Origin: QGNO01 sp964493125
GTDB taxonomy: Bacteria; Chloroflexota; Dehalococcoidia; Lucifugimonadales; QGNO01
Reading direction: 5' to 3'
Length of the DNA stretch: 64,000 nucleotides
Assembly (NCBI GenBank): GCA_964493125.1
Contig: CAZBMS010000002.1
Location: 1-64,000 of the forward strand
The position numbers and the translations under genes are program-made. This document shows, one piece after another, positions 25,096-33,694 of the stretch (its first letter is position 1; every line of letters starts with the position of its first letter). The notes under the pieces were generated by a model, which did no database searches, was not told where the DNA came from, and saw nothing but the letters and a program-made list of their open reading frames with translations.

Positions 25096-25233
25096 ATGCC
25101 TATAAACTCAAGATGCAACTACTCACTCGCAGCCATTCTGGCGCTACTAACCTTATTTCTCATGAGGTGCGCGAGGAACAGCGAGCCAGTTTCCAGAACA
25201 TTCGATTTATCCATCGAAGTATTTCCCAAATAA
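25096..25233 (+). CDS. Small 45-residue membrane or lipoprotein-like peptide
   Basis: An ATG frame of 45 codons. The first residues are polar. A hydrophobic stretch follows (LAAILALLTLFLM, about 11-23) and ends in RCAR. The tail TFDLSIEVF resembles the first strand of a cupredoxin-like or Ig-like domain. LMRC is not a good lipobox. A well-formed promoter sits 29 bases upstream, and the stop lies 12 bases before the next start. It could be the stub of a longer lost lipoprotein. Function unknown. Confidence 0.45.
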   Translation: MPINSRCNYSLAAILALLTLFLMRCARNSEPVSRTFDLSIEVFPK

Positions 25234-25245
25234 GGTGATTAACGA

Positions 25246-26799
25246 GTGAAAGCGACCCCAAAAGTTGTGATCGGACTGTCGATTGCCTTAATACTCAGCT
25301 TAGCTATTAAGCCGGCGTATGCACACGGGTTCGGGGAACGATACGATCTGCCGCTCCCACTATCTATATATATTATTGGCGCTGGTGCCGCAGTAGGCCT
25401 ATCCTTTCTCCTGATCACCTACCTATTAAGGAACAGCAGATTTTCAGGCTCCTACGTGGTAGTGAATCTATACGATCATAAAGTCAGCTGGTTACTAAAA
25501 AATGTTGTGGTTCGTACTTTCATTAAAGGCTTTGCCTTATTCGCTTTCGTACTCACCATAACTTCTGGATTGATCGGTGATCAGACACCAATTAAGAATC
25601 TAACTCCAACAATGGTATGGATAATCTTTTGGGTAGCTCTGACATACATATCCGCTCTAGTTGGTAACGCTTGGAGAATAATCAACCCACTCAAAATTTT
25701 ATTTGAAGTAGCTGAATGGACATATATACGTCTCTCCAAAAATAATAGTTTGTCACTAAATCGCGATTACCCCACCCGTCTGGGCGTGTGGCCAGCCTTT
25801 GCCCTTTTCTTAGGATTCGCTTGGGTAGAGCTTGTGTATCCTAGTTCAGCTGTTCCAAAAACTCTCTCTATTTTCATAATTTACTATTCACTAATTAGTT
25901 GGATCGGAATGTTTATTTTTGGTAAAGAAAGATGGACAACTAACGGGGACGCTTTCACAGTATTTTTTGACTTGTTCGGATGTTTTGCACCCACAGAAGT
26001 TAGGGTTAGCCTAGATACAATTTGCCTTTCTTGCGGATCTGGGTGCAAATACACCGTTAACGGATGTGTTAACTGTTACGATTGCTTTGATCGATCACCT
26101 AAAACAGCCCGACAGTTTAATTTGAGGCCATTCGGAGCAGGACTGCTAAACTGGGGAGAGATATCTCCTTCTTTATTAGCGACGGTAATACTAATCTTAT
26201 CTACGGTTACTTTCGATGGGTTCACTGCAACCCCTTTGTGGGTTGACATGGTATTTCAGATTCTACCCATTTTTGAGTTCCTTGGTAGCTCTCGCGTGAT
26301 TGGAGTCACGACTCTCGGTCTTTTAATTTTCCCAATATTGTTTGTTTCAGTATACCTAATTTTTTGTAGAGCTATGCGTTACTTCAGCAATGAGTCAACT
26401 GACACTTTAAAATTTGCCAAATTGTTTGTCCTCTCCCTGATTCCTATAGCCCTCGCATATCACCTGTCACACTATCTATCCTACCTACTCATACAAGGAC
26501 AACTCCTGATAACACTTTTGTCAGATCCATTCGGTTACGGATGGGATCTTTTCGGAACCGGAGAATTCAAACCAAACATAGCGATAGTAAACGCGAGGTT
26601 TGCATGGATACTATCGATGGTGGCGATAGTTATGGGCCACATAATTGCTGTTTACATATCGCACATAACGGCTGTTAATTACCTAAAAAATCATCGGGCT
26701 GCTTTAAAAAGCCAATATCCGATGCTAATTTTGATGATAGCCTACACGATGACAAGCCTGTGGATACTAGCACAGCCAATTACGGAATTTAGCGGCTAG
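25246..26799 (+). CDS. Polytopic membrane protein, family annotated as 'fenitrothion hydrolase', with Cys cluster
   Basis: 517 residues, GTG start, about 12 hydrophobic segments. After a signal-like first segment comes AHGFGERYDLPLPL (about 26-39), which matches the start of actinobacterial and chloroflexal proteins labelled fenitrothion hydrolase. That label comes from one pesticide-degrading enzyme and probably does not give the native role. A loop at residues 260-280 holds six Cys in a C-x2-C-x3-C-x6-C-x2-C-x2-C pattern, suggesting a bound metal or iron-sulfur cluster. It follows the small gene by 12 bases, so the two are one unit. Confidence 0.65.
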   Translation: MKATPKVVIGLSIALILSLAIKPAYAHGFGERYDLPLPLSIYIIGAGAAVGLSFLLITYLLRNSRFSGSYVVVNLYDHKVSWLLKNVVVRTFIKGFALFAFVLTITSGLIGDQTPIKNLTPTMVWIIFWVALTYISALVGNAWRIINPLKILFEVAEWTYIRLSKNNSLSLNRDYPTRLGVWPAFALFLGFAWVELVYPSSAVPKTLSIFIIYYSLISWIGMFIFGKERWTTNGDAFTVFFDLFGCFAPTEVRVSLDTICLSCGSGCKYTVNGCVNCYDCFDRSPKTARQFNLRPFGAGLLNWGEISPSLLATVILILSTVTFDGFTATPLWVDMVFQILPIFEFLGSSRVIGVTTLGLLIFPILFVSVYLIFCRAMRYFSNESTDTLKFAKLFVLSLIPIALAYHLSHYLSYLLIQGQLLITLLSDPFGYGWDLFGTGEFKPNIAIVNARFAWILSMVAIVMGHIIAVYISHITAVNYLKNHRAALKSQYPMLILMIAYTMTSLWILAQPITEFSG

Positions 26800-26823
26800 C
26801 AATTTCGAATCAGGGGATTCACG

Positions 26824-27507
26824 CTATCTCAAATCGAGAGGGTTGATAGATACATTGGTATCGTATATATCGATCCCATCCCACTTCTTCACATAGCTTA
26901 CTGTCAGATACGTTAACGGAGTAGCCACAGTTTCGTAAAAAACTTTGATTAACCACTGTGTGACTATTAATTCAGTTAGATTGCCAAATCCCAACGTGCC
27001 AATAAACGCCACAGATATGAAAACAACTGAGTCCAATCCTTGGCCAACTACGGTAGAGCCAATAGTACGCATCCACAACCAACGCCCATTTGTCGCCAGT
27101 TTCAACTTAGAGAGTACAGTAGAATTAGCAAACTCCCCTACTAAATATCCACCCAGTGATGCAGCAAGTATCCTGGGAGTAGCACCCAATATGGTGTTAT
27201 ACGCCTCATCGTTGCCCCAAAACTCGGCGGCTGGAAGCAAGCCACCCAACCAAAATCCAAGTACAGCAACAAAGTTGCCCAAGAACCCCAACCAAATTAC
27301 CCTTCTTGCAAATCTAATTCCGTAGACCTCAGTAAGGATATCGCCAATTATGTAGGTTAAAGGGAATAAAACAATAGCTGCAGGGACGATCCTACCACCA
27401 ACTTCAATTATCTTTACAGCAATTATGTTAGACGTTATTAGAAGAGCAATAAATAGTGTCGCTAGAGTAACAAATAATCCTGTGATTCTTGGCTGTGAAG
27501 TGCTCAT
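26824..27507 (-). CDS. Queuosine precursor transporter (VUT/YhhQ family)
   Basis: 227 residues with about six membrane segments. The family core is clear: ITSNIIAVKII near residue 24, PLTYIIGDILTEVYG (about 50-63) and FANSTVLSKLKL in the second half. Members import preQ0/preQ1 or queuine for tRNA modification. No preQ1 riboswitch motif is visible in the short leader. A TATAAT (minus, at 27541-27546) lies 34 bases before the ATG. No other queuosine genes lie in this window. Confidence 0.88.
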   Translation of the reverse strand: MSTSQPRITGLFVTLATLFIALLITSNIIAVKIIEVGGRIVPAAIVLFPLTYIIGDILTEVYGIRFARRVIWLGFLGNFVAVLGFWLGGLLPAAEFWGNDEAYNTILGATPRILAASLGGYLVGEFANSTVLSKLKLATNGRWLWMRTIGSTVVGQGLDSVVFISVAFIGTLGFGNLTELIVTQWLIKVFYETVATPLTYLTVSYVKKWDGIDIYDTNVSINPLDLR

Positions 27508-27540
27508 AATTAGTCCCCTAGTAGGCCGATTACCAAAAGG

Positions 27541-27546
27541 ATTATA
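27541..27546 (-). promoter_or_regulatory. -10 element for the queuosine transporter gene
   Basis: Perfect TATAAT on the minus strand, 34 bases before the ATG; no convincing -35 at 16-18 bases. Confidence 0.35.
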
Positions 27547-27638
27547 TCATCTAAGCTGTTCAATAGCCGATACTTTTCTTTCCACTGAATCGGCTGTGTA
27601 ATTCAAGGTTTGCAAACAAATCCTACCTCGTCATTCGA

Positions 27639-27667
27639 TTGATTGTAGTAAATAAGCTAGATAGAAT
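27639..27667 (+). promoter_or_regulatory. Promoter for the CocE-type hydrolase
   Basis: TTGATT (27639-27644), exactly 17 bases, TAGAAT (27662-27667), each with five or four matches to consensus. The start would be near 27674, 36 bases before the ATG. Confidence 0.55.
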
Positions 27668-27709
27668 CGACCACGTTACTAATGACATTTATTGACTGAA
27701 GGAAAAGAA

Positions 27710-29554
27710 ATGTTTATAGATTACAAGTCCAAACCGCAGTCTGAACCAACTTACGAAGTACACATAGAGAAAGATCTTATGGTGCCTATGCGTGACGGTG
27801 TTCATCTGGCAACAGACGTATATCGTCCCTCATCAAACGGTAAACCGATAGATCAATCATTTCCTGTACTACTGGAACGTACCCCTTACGATAAATCTGC
27901 TCGGGGCGCAAGCGATCTTGCTCAATATTTTGTCGAGCGCGGATACGTAATGGTACGGCAAGATAACCGTGGGAGATATGAATCGGAGGGGAGCTTCACA
28001 AAGTACGTCGACGATGCAAATGACGGATACGATTGCCTTAAGTGGATTGGGGAGCAGTCTTGGTGTAATGGCAAAGTTGGTACCTATGGAACTTCATACG
28101 GAGCACATACACAAGGATCAATGGCTTCAACTAATCCTCCCTACTTAGGCGCTATGATATTAGATAGTGGCGCCTTTTCAAACGCATACATGTCATCTTG
28201 CAGGCACAATGGTGCTTTCGAGTTAAGACAAGTCACATGGGCTTTCAATCAAGCCCTGGTAAGCAAAGAAGCTGAAGAAAATCCTGTAATAAAAGCCTCA
28301 TTAGAATCGACCAATATAACCGACTGGTTCAGCAGAATGCCATGGAAGAAGGGGCTTTCTCCACTGAAGTGGGTCCCAGATTATGAGGATTACCTCTTAG
28401 AGATATGGACTCACAGCACGTACGACGATTACTGGAAACAACGTGGGTTGTGCGCAGAGGAGTATTACGATGAGTGGTCGGATGTGCCACAGCTTCATTT
28501 TGGAAGTTGGTACGATTCCTACACACGCACAACTTGTGATAACTACACTGCGCTCTCAAAAATTAAGGAGGGACCTATCCATCTTCTTATGGGGCCATGG
28601 ACTCACGGGCAACGTTCGCTGAGCTTTTCCGGCGATGTTGATTTTGGCAAATCAGCAACTTTGGATAGTAATCTGGCTGAAACCTACGATAGCTTTCGAT
28701 TGAATTGGTTTGATGCGTGGTTCAAGGGATTGGAAAACGGAGTCTCTAAACAGCCGCCAGTACTTATATTTGTAATGGGCGGCGGCAACGGAAAAATGAA
28801 CTCTGAAGGAAGGCTAAATCATGGCGGGAATTGGAGATTTGAAAACGAGTGGCCTTTAAAACGTACCAAATACATAAACTACTATCTTCAATTAGACGGG
28901 ACCCTCACTACAATTTTGCCCGAAGCTATTAACTCTTCTTCCAGATATCAATTTGATCCTGAAAATCCAGTGCCTACTATAGGCGGCAGCATGTCTTCAG
29001 GTCCAGGAATTCTAGATCCAGGTGCTTACCACCAAGCGGAGAGAGCAGATAAGCTGGGTAGTAAGGAACCTTACCTTCCTCTTTCATCACGACAGGACGT
29101 ACTCGTTTTTCAAACTCCACCACTGGCACATGACGTAGAAATAACAGGTCCAATCACTATCAATTTATGGATATCATCTTCAGCTAAAGATACTGACTTC
29201 ACTGCTAAGCTGTTAGATATATATCCACCAAGTGCAGACTACCCTGATGGCTTCGACATGAATTTGACCGACAGCATAATGAGAACTCGCTTCAGGGAAT
29301 CTTGGGAAAATCCTGAACTAATGCATCCTGGAAATATTTATAAGATCTCATTCCCTCTTTTCCCTACTAGCAACCTATTCAAAAAGGGGCACAGAATACG
29401 AGTTGATATTTCAAGCTCAAATTTCCCAAGGTTCGATGTTAATCCCAATACAGGGGAACCTCTAGGTGCAAACCGTCTCCAGTACATCGCTGAGAACGCC
29501 GTATATCACGACTCGAAACATCCTTCACACATTATATTGCCAATTGTCGAATAA
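27710..29554 (+). CDS. CocE/NonD family X-Pro dipeptidyl-peptidase-like hydrolase
   Basis: 614 residues from ATG 27710, chosen because AAGGA sits six bases before it; a TTG at 27692 is also open. The alpha/beta-hydrolase core has RTPYDK, the oxyanion motif RGRYESEG and nucleophile Ser129 in GTSYG. GPWTHG carries the catalytic His, and a C-terminal jelly-roll domain (about 420-610) has VDISSSNFPRFDVNPNTG. Relatives hydrolyse esters or amide bonds such as cocaine, glutaryl-7-ACA or X-Pro peptides. There is no signal peptide. Substrate unknown; it stands alone with its own promoter. Confidence 0.88.
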   Translation: MFIDYKSKPQSEPTYEVHIEKDLMVPMRDGVHLATDVYRPSSNGKPIDQSFPVLLERTPYDKSARGASDLAQYFVERGYVMVRQDNRGRYESEGSFTKYVDDANDGYDCLKWIGEQSWCNGKVGTYGTSYGAHTQGSMASTNPPYLGAMILDSGAFSNAYMSSCRHNGAFELRQVTWAFNQALVSKEAEENPVIKASLESTNITDWFSRMPWKKGLSPLKWVPDYEDYLLEIWTHSTYDDYWKQRGLCAEEYYDEWSDVPQLHFGSWYDSYTRTTCDNYTALSKIKEGPIHLLMGPWTHGQRSLSFSGDVDFGKSATLDSNLAETYDSFRLNWFDAWFKGLENGVSKQPPVLIFVMGGGNGKMNSEGRLNHGGNWRFENEWPLKRTKYINYYLQLDGTLTTILPEAINSSSRYQFDPENPVPTIGGSMSSGPGILDPGAYHQAERADKLGSKEPYLPLSSRQDVLVFQTPPLAHDVEITGPITINLWISSSAKDTDFTAKLLDIYPPSADYPDGFDMNLTDSIMRTRFRESWENPELMHPGNIYKISFPLFPTSNLFKKGHRIRVDISSSNFPRFDVNPNTGEPLGANRLQYIAENAVYHDSKHPSHIILPIVE

Positions 29555-29565
29555 AAGACTTTTGC

Positions 29566-30453
29566 TTAACTCCGTATCCAGCCAATCTCTTTGGCTAACA
29601 GATCGAGGTCAAAGTTCTCCAACCTTGACCTAAGGTCTATATAAACGACAGCTGTACCCACATAAAAGAACGGAGTAACTATTGCAATTCCAAGTGTTTG
29701 GAAAAGGCCTCCAAGGATGGTCGCTTCGCCAAAAACTAACTGAGTAAAAAATCCAATAATTAATACTGCTAGAGCTTCTATAGCCACAAATACTGTGCCA
29801 ACGCCTAAAAGCCTAACCCAATCTCGCTTTACTAAATACCAACTCCTCACCAGAGCTTCCATAGGTCCTTTCTTGTCCAGAACGACAGCCTGAACATAAA
29901 AGCCCCAAACAAGCAGGATGAATATTACTATCGGAATACCAATACCTATGGTACTTAACAATAGTGCGACCAACATTGCTGTTGAAAATATAACCGTGTT
30001 GGACAAAAGTGAACGCGATGTTCTAATGGCTTCTTGATACCCCATCAAAGCTGTGCATTTGTAACCAAGGTATCTAGTCGCAACGATATATGTTGTCGCG
30101 GCATTCGCAAATTGACCTATCAAGAATCCAAATATTACAACCACAAAAAACAATGTCAGAGATGCAGTAGTAGGCAAAAAGACCGTTAACAAAAATGGGA
30201 GGTTCGCAATCACAGATACCTTCAGCAACATCGCTAAGTTGAGCCAATATATCCTAAGCGTCTCAGTTACTAAAACTCCGATATCTTTCGGGCGGAGAGA
30301 TTCATCTGTGCTATCTAGTATGGGAACAGGAGGAAGGGTATACAATGGTTCTGGCCCACCCCCATCAAACTCATCCGACGACAACCGCACACCGCATTGG
30401 CGACAATAGTCAGCTTTGTCACTATTTTCAAATTCACAAATTAAGCAGTTCAG
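29566..30453 (-). CDS. Zinc-ribbon plus multi-pass membrane protein, unknown function, probable CTG start
   Basis: The part from GTG 30390 is a 274-residue membrane protein with about six hydrophobic segments, like the glycerophosphodiester phosphodiesterase membrane-domain or YIP1-like families. In the same frame just upstream is a clear zinc ribbon, C-x2-C-x10-C-x2-C (Cys codons between 30449 and 30394, ending YCRQCGVRL), which must belong to the protein. No ATG, GTG or TTG exists between it and the in-frame TAG at 30490-30492. CTG at 30451-30453, eight bases after GAAGAGG, is the only near-cognate start. It follows the aminotransferase stop closely and is probably coupled to it. Confidence 0.65.
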   Translation of the reverse strand: MNCLICEFENSDKADYCRQCGVRLSSDEFDGGGPEPLYTLPPVPILDSTDESLRPKDIGVLVTETLRIYWLNLAMLLKVSVIANLPFLLTVFLPTTASLTLFFVVVIFGFLIGQFANAATTYIVATRYLGYKCTALMGYQEAIRTSRSLLSNTVIFSTAMLVALLLSTIGIGIPIVIFILLVWGFYVQAVVLDKKGPMEALVRSWYLVKRDWVRLLGVGTVFVAIEALAVLIIGFFTQLVFGEATILGGLFQTLGIAIVTPFFYVGTAVVYIDLRSRLENFDLDLLAKEIGWIRS

Positions 30454-30484
30454 ACTTTCAACCTCTTCGTTGGAAGTATCGTGG

Positions 30485-31819
30485 TTAGACTATCCCTTCT
30501 TCTCGCATATTCGAAAAGCCTTCCTCGTAGGCTGCAATAGTGAAGTCGATATCAGCCTCCTGATGCTTCGCCGATACAATCATCGTTTTCCACATTGGGT
30601 CTACTCCAGCATTGAGCAGACTGATTTTTATACCACTAAGTTTTTCTGGAGTCATTGCTGCCCGTATTTCTGAATGGGGCATATCATTTATGGCTTCAGG
30701 GTCCGTTGGAGTACCCATAGTCAGGTGCACCAGAGAAGCGACTCCATAAGCACACCCTGGAATTTCCAATCTAGCCATCACATTGTTAATGCCAGACTTA
30801 AGTCTTGTCGCCATAGCCTCAGCATGAGCATTAGCATTGGTATTAGCTACCAACTCCAAAGCGGTGGACCCAGCAGCAGCTGACAATGGATTAGCATTGA
30901 AAGTGCCCGGGTGAGGAACTCGCCTATTAGAATCCCAATCCGCATCTCCTCTGCGTTGGATCATGTCTAATATTCCACTCTTTCCAGCAACGGCTCCTCC
31001 TGGTAAGCCTCCACCCAATACCTTAGCTAGCGATGTAAGATCAGGGGTCACGCCAAATCTAGCCTGTGCTCCACCTGGTGATGAACGGAAGCCTGTTACT
31101 ACTTCATCAAATAGTAAAACTACTCCCCGTTGTTCGGTTATTGCCCTCAATTCCTCCAAAAAAGCAGGCTTTATAGGTGAAACTCCCATATGGGCACCAG
31201 TGGGCTCCAAAATTATAGCCGCTATATCATCATCAGCATCGAGTGCCATTTCAACAGCGTTAATATCATTGACTTCAGGAAGAACAATCATGCTTTCCCA
31301 GGTACTTGCGGGTATTCCAGGTCCAAATTCATTACCATTAGCCGCTGCATAGTCGTGCCAACCATGAAAGTGATCAAAGAATTTTATGATCTTGTTCTTG
31401 CCTGTGTAAGCACGCGCAAGCCTCATTGCCATCATAGTCGCTTCCGTACCCGAACTTGTAAACCGTACTTTTTCGGCAGAGGGTATCAATTTGGTTACAA
31501 GCTCTCCCCATTTTATTTCGACCTCAGTATTGGCACCGAAATGCGTACCACGCGCGACGTGGTCACTAACCGCTTTAACGATTGCAGGATGGGAATGCCC
31601 TAACAAGAGTGAGCCATGTCCAGAGACATAGTCAATGTATTCATTGCCGTCAACGTCCCACTTTCTAGCGCCTTCGGCGTGAGTAGCGTAAATGGGGAAA
31701 GGAGCTAGATAGCGGGTCTCATGTGTTACCCCATCCGGGAAAAGCCCTTTTGAGCGCTCCTCATACAATTGTCTTGAAGTAGGATGAAGATCGTAGAACC
31801 TCTCAGTTATGCTAGCCAT
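30485..31819 (-). CDS. Class III (PLP) aminotransferase, glutamate-1-semialdehyde aminomutase-like
   Basis: 444 residues of the class-III fold-type I PLP family. It has YIDYVSGHGSLLLGHSHPAI, SSGTEATMMAMRLAR for phosphate binding, LLFDEVVTGFR with the pyridine-N Asp, and the Schiff-base Lys in LTSLAKVLGGGLPGG. It resembles HemL, but other relatives at this distance act on different amino acids, and no haem genes are adjacent, so I do not call it hemL. A strong AGGAGGGG precedes the ATG. The zinc-ribbon membrane gene follows on the same strand. Confidence 0.85.
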   Translation of the reverse strand: MASITERFYDLHPTSRQLYEERSKGLFPDGVTHETRYLAPFPIYATHAEGARKWDVDGNEYIDYVSGHGSLLLGHSHPAIVKAVSDHVARGTHFGANTEVEIKWGELVTKLIPSAEKVRFTSSGTEATMMAMRLARAYTGKNKIIKFFDHFHGWHDYAAANGNEFGPGIPASTWESMIVLPEVNDINAVEMALDADDDIAAIILEPTGAHMGVSPIKPAFLEELRAITEQRGVVLLFDEVVTGFRSSPGGAQARFGVTPDLTSLAKVLGGGLPGGAVAGKSGILDMIQRRGDADWDSNRRVPHPGTFNANPLSAAAGSTALELVANTNANAHAEAMATRLKSGINNVMARLEIPGCAYGVASLVHLTMGTPTDPEAINDMPHSEIRAAMTPEKLSGIKISLLNAGVDPMWKTMIVSAKHQEADIDFTIAAYEEGFSNMREEGIV

Positions 31820-31982
31820 TTGCCCCTCCTAAAGAAATCAAAGCTTTCGACACAACAACTCAGATTTCGTTATTGTAGAACACGTAGGTGGACTTGGGAA
31901 GAGCGATATGAGTTCATGAAAGGCAGTTATGATATTATTGAAATCTGACAACATAATGCGGCTACTTGTCACTTAGCAGTTA

Positions 31983-32011
31983 TTGACAGATAGGAATGCT
32001 CACAATATGAT
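31983..32011 (+). promoter_or_regulatory. Near-consensus promoter for the 159-residue protein
   Basis: TTGACA (31983-31988), 17 bases, TATGAT (32006-32011): eleven of twelve consensus bases at ideal spacing. It is among the strongest promoters in the window. Confidence 0.65.
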
Positions 32012-32078
32012 CGTCTCAATTTACTGGCAGTCAACCTGACAACTTGCGAAAACGCAGGCACGGCATAAGGAGGCATCT

Positions 32079-32558
32079 ATGGCTGAGTCTAAGGAAGTCA
32101 AACAGTGGGTGGGCCTTCTCACATCAAAAGAAGACTCGCGCCAATCAAAAATGAAAGCCAGATACACTGAGCTAGCTGGCTTATCCGAAGAGGACCGGGT
32201 CAAACAGGTAACTGATATGGCTCGAGCAGAGCATGAACTAGATGAAGATAAACTGCATGTGTTCACTAAGAGCAGGCTCGAGACCTGGATTTCAATGGAT
32301 GCTGACAAGGCAGAATCGGTAGCTAGGGCTTATGACGAAGCGATGAAAAACCTACCTGGCACATTAGCTATGCGTCGAGTAGGCGCCGTACAAACCATAG
32401 CAAGAGATTTAGAAACGGAAAAAGTGGAAAGGCTGTACGAATTACTTCCATCTCTGCTCAAAGAAAACCCTAGAGCTGTAATCACCTCACTGGGCACTTC
32501 GGTTGAAAAGAAGCCAAAGCCGGAGAAAAAGACTAAGCGCAAATTCTTGTTTTTTTAG
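32079..32558 (+). CDS. Small soluble helical protein of unknown function, strongly expressed by its signals
   Basis: 159 residues, mostly charged amphipathic helix, no signal or membrane segment. The C-terminus is Lys/Pro-rich (EKKPKPEKKTKRK) and ends in FLFF. I do not recognise the family. It has AAGGAGG five bases before the ATG and a near-consensus promoter about 70 bases upstream, so it is probably made in quantity. A basic tail on an acidic helical body suggests a nucleic-acid or ribosome contact, but this is a guess. It lies alone between divergent and co-directional neighbours. Confidence 0.75.
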   Translation: MAESKEVKQWVGLLTSKEDSRQSKMKARYTELAGLSEEDRVKQVTDMARAEHELDEDKLHVFTKSRLETWISMDADKAESVARAYDEAMKNLPGTLAMRRVGAVQTIARDLETEKVERLYELLPSLLKENPRAVITSLGTSVEKKPKPEKKTKRKFLFF

Positions 32559-32587
32559 TAAGTAACCTCTGAGGTGCAAACAGTGTT

Positions 32588-32607
32588 AAGATACCCCACG
32601 GGGTCTT
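32588..32607 (+). terminator. Weak hairpin after the 159-residue protein gene
   Basis: ACCCC (32593-32597) and GGGGT (32600-32604) with flanking AAG/CTT can pair around a two-base loop. The tract after it (CGGCTTCTGG) is not T-rich, so an intrinsic terminator is doubtful. Confidence 0.25.
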
Positions 32608-32652
32608 CGGCTTCTGGTTATTCGAGAATCAAGTTTATTCGCATTTAGTACT

Positions 32653-33612
32653 ATGAAACCACCCATCATTCTGGGCGTTGACATCGGTGGCACCAAAGTA
32701 ATTGCGAGTCTCGTTTCTGCGACAGGCGAAGTCGTGGCAACAACGAGTTTCCCAAGCGGTTATGAATTTTCCGTAGTTCAGTTCACGGAATGCATCTCAA
32801 CCAGTTTAACGCACCTTCAAGCAGTATCTGGAGAAAATCCTGTAGCTGTAGGAGTTGGAGCAGCCGGCCTGATTGAAAAAAACAGTGGAGTGATTACAAC
32901 TTCCCCAAACCTTAAGAATTGGACAGGGGTTCCTCTGAAACAAATTCTACAAGATGCTTTCAGCATCCCTAGCTTAGTAACAAATGATGTGCATGCTGCA
33001 GCATTCTCAGAATGGAATATCGGATCTGGCAAAGATACGAACGACGTAGCCTGTTTATTTGTTGGTACCGGTATCGGTTGTGGAATAGTAACGGAAGGTA
33101 GACTGCTACTTGGCAAATCAGGCCATGCAGGAGAATTAGGCCATGCCACGATTGATGTTAACGGACCAATTTGTAGATGCGGAAACCGAGGTTGCTTAGA
33201 ATCACTCGCAGGGGGATGGGGGATAGGATCCAGAGCACAGAAAGCAGTGAAACTAGACAAGGTAGCTGGCACCACCATGCTCGAAATCGCCCATGGAAAA
33301 ATCGAGGATGTAAGTGCCAAAACTGTATCTCAAGCATTCCAACAAAATGATCTATTAGCTACAGAGATAATGAATAATACTGCGGAATACTTGGCCGTAG
33401 GAGTTAAGTCTATCGTAAACATTTTCAATCCAAGTAAAATCGTTCTCGGTGGCGGAGTTATAGAAGGCACAGAAAAACTAATAGACATGATAAGAGATCG
33501 TTCGATTAACGCACTAGATGACGAAGTTGAAATTGTGAAAAGCGAACTAGGCAGTTTTGCAACCGTAGTAGGAGCTGCCTTAATGGCAACAGCGGTTATT
33601 ACAACTCAGTAA
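32653..33612 (+). CDS. ROK family sugar kinase (glucokinase-like)
   Basis: 319 residues. The N-terminal ATP-binding motif DIGGTK (about 10-15), VTNDVHAAAFSEW, and the ROK signature GHAGELGHATIDV with zinc ligands in CRCGNRGCLES are all present, followed by the second phosphate loop LGGGV. There is no N-terminal helix-turn-helix, so it is a kinase and not a repressor. Glucose or N-acetyl sugars are the likely substrates. N-acetylmannosamine would fit the nearby sialidase-like gene, but that is only inference. Confidence 0.87.
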   Translation: MKPPIILGVDIGGTKVIASLVSATGEVVATTSFPSGYEFSVVQFTECISTSLTHLQAVSGENPVAVGVGAAGLIEKNSGVITTSPNLKNWTGVPLKQILQDAFSIPSLVTNDVHAAAFSEWNIGSGKDTNDVACLFVGTGIGCGIVTEGRLLLGKSGHAGELGHATIDVNGPICRCGNRGCLESLAGGWGIGSRAQKAVKLDKVAGTTMLEIAHGKIEDVSAKTVSQAFQQNDLLATEIMNNTAEYLAVGVKSIVNIFNPSKIVLGGGVIEGTEKLIDMIRDRSINALDDEVEIVKSELGSFATVVGAALMATAVITTQ

Positions 33613-33666
33613 AAAAATTATCAGAATATACCAATTGTCACATAAATCAATTTCAATCTTAAATAA

Positions 33667-33675
33667 TGGTACAAT
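33667..33675 (+). promoter_or_regulatory. Extended -10 promoter for valS
   Basis: TGGTACAAT: extended TG plus a five-of-six -10, 19 bases before the valS ATG. The leader is short and no T-box is present. Confidence 0.4.
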
Positions 33676-33694
33676 TGCGACCTTGGATTGAATC

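Noticed and set aside
30963..31352. 129-codon plus-strand frame opposite the aminotransferase gene
   Set aside because: Its frame mirrors the strong PLP-enzyme coding on the minus strand; there is no family match, promoter or ribosome-binding site.
30485..31819. Calling the aminotransferase hemL
   Set aside because: The fold and motifs match the wider class-III family, but no haem genes are adjacent and the N-terminus differs from tight HemL orthologues.
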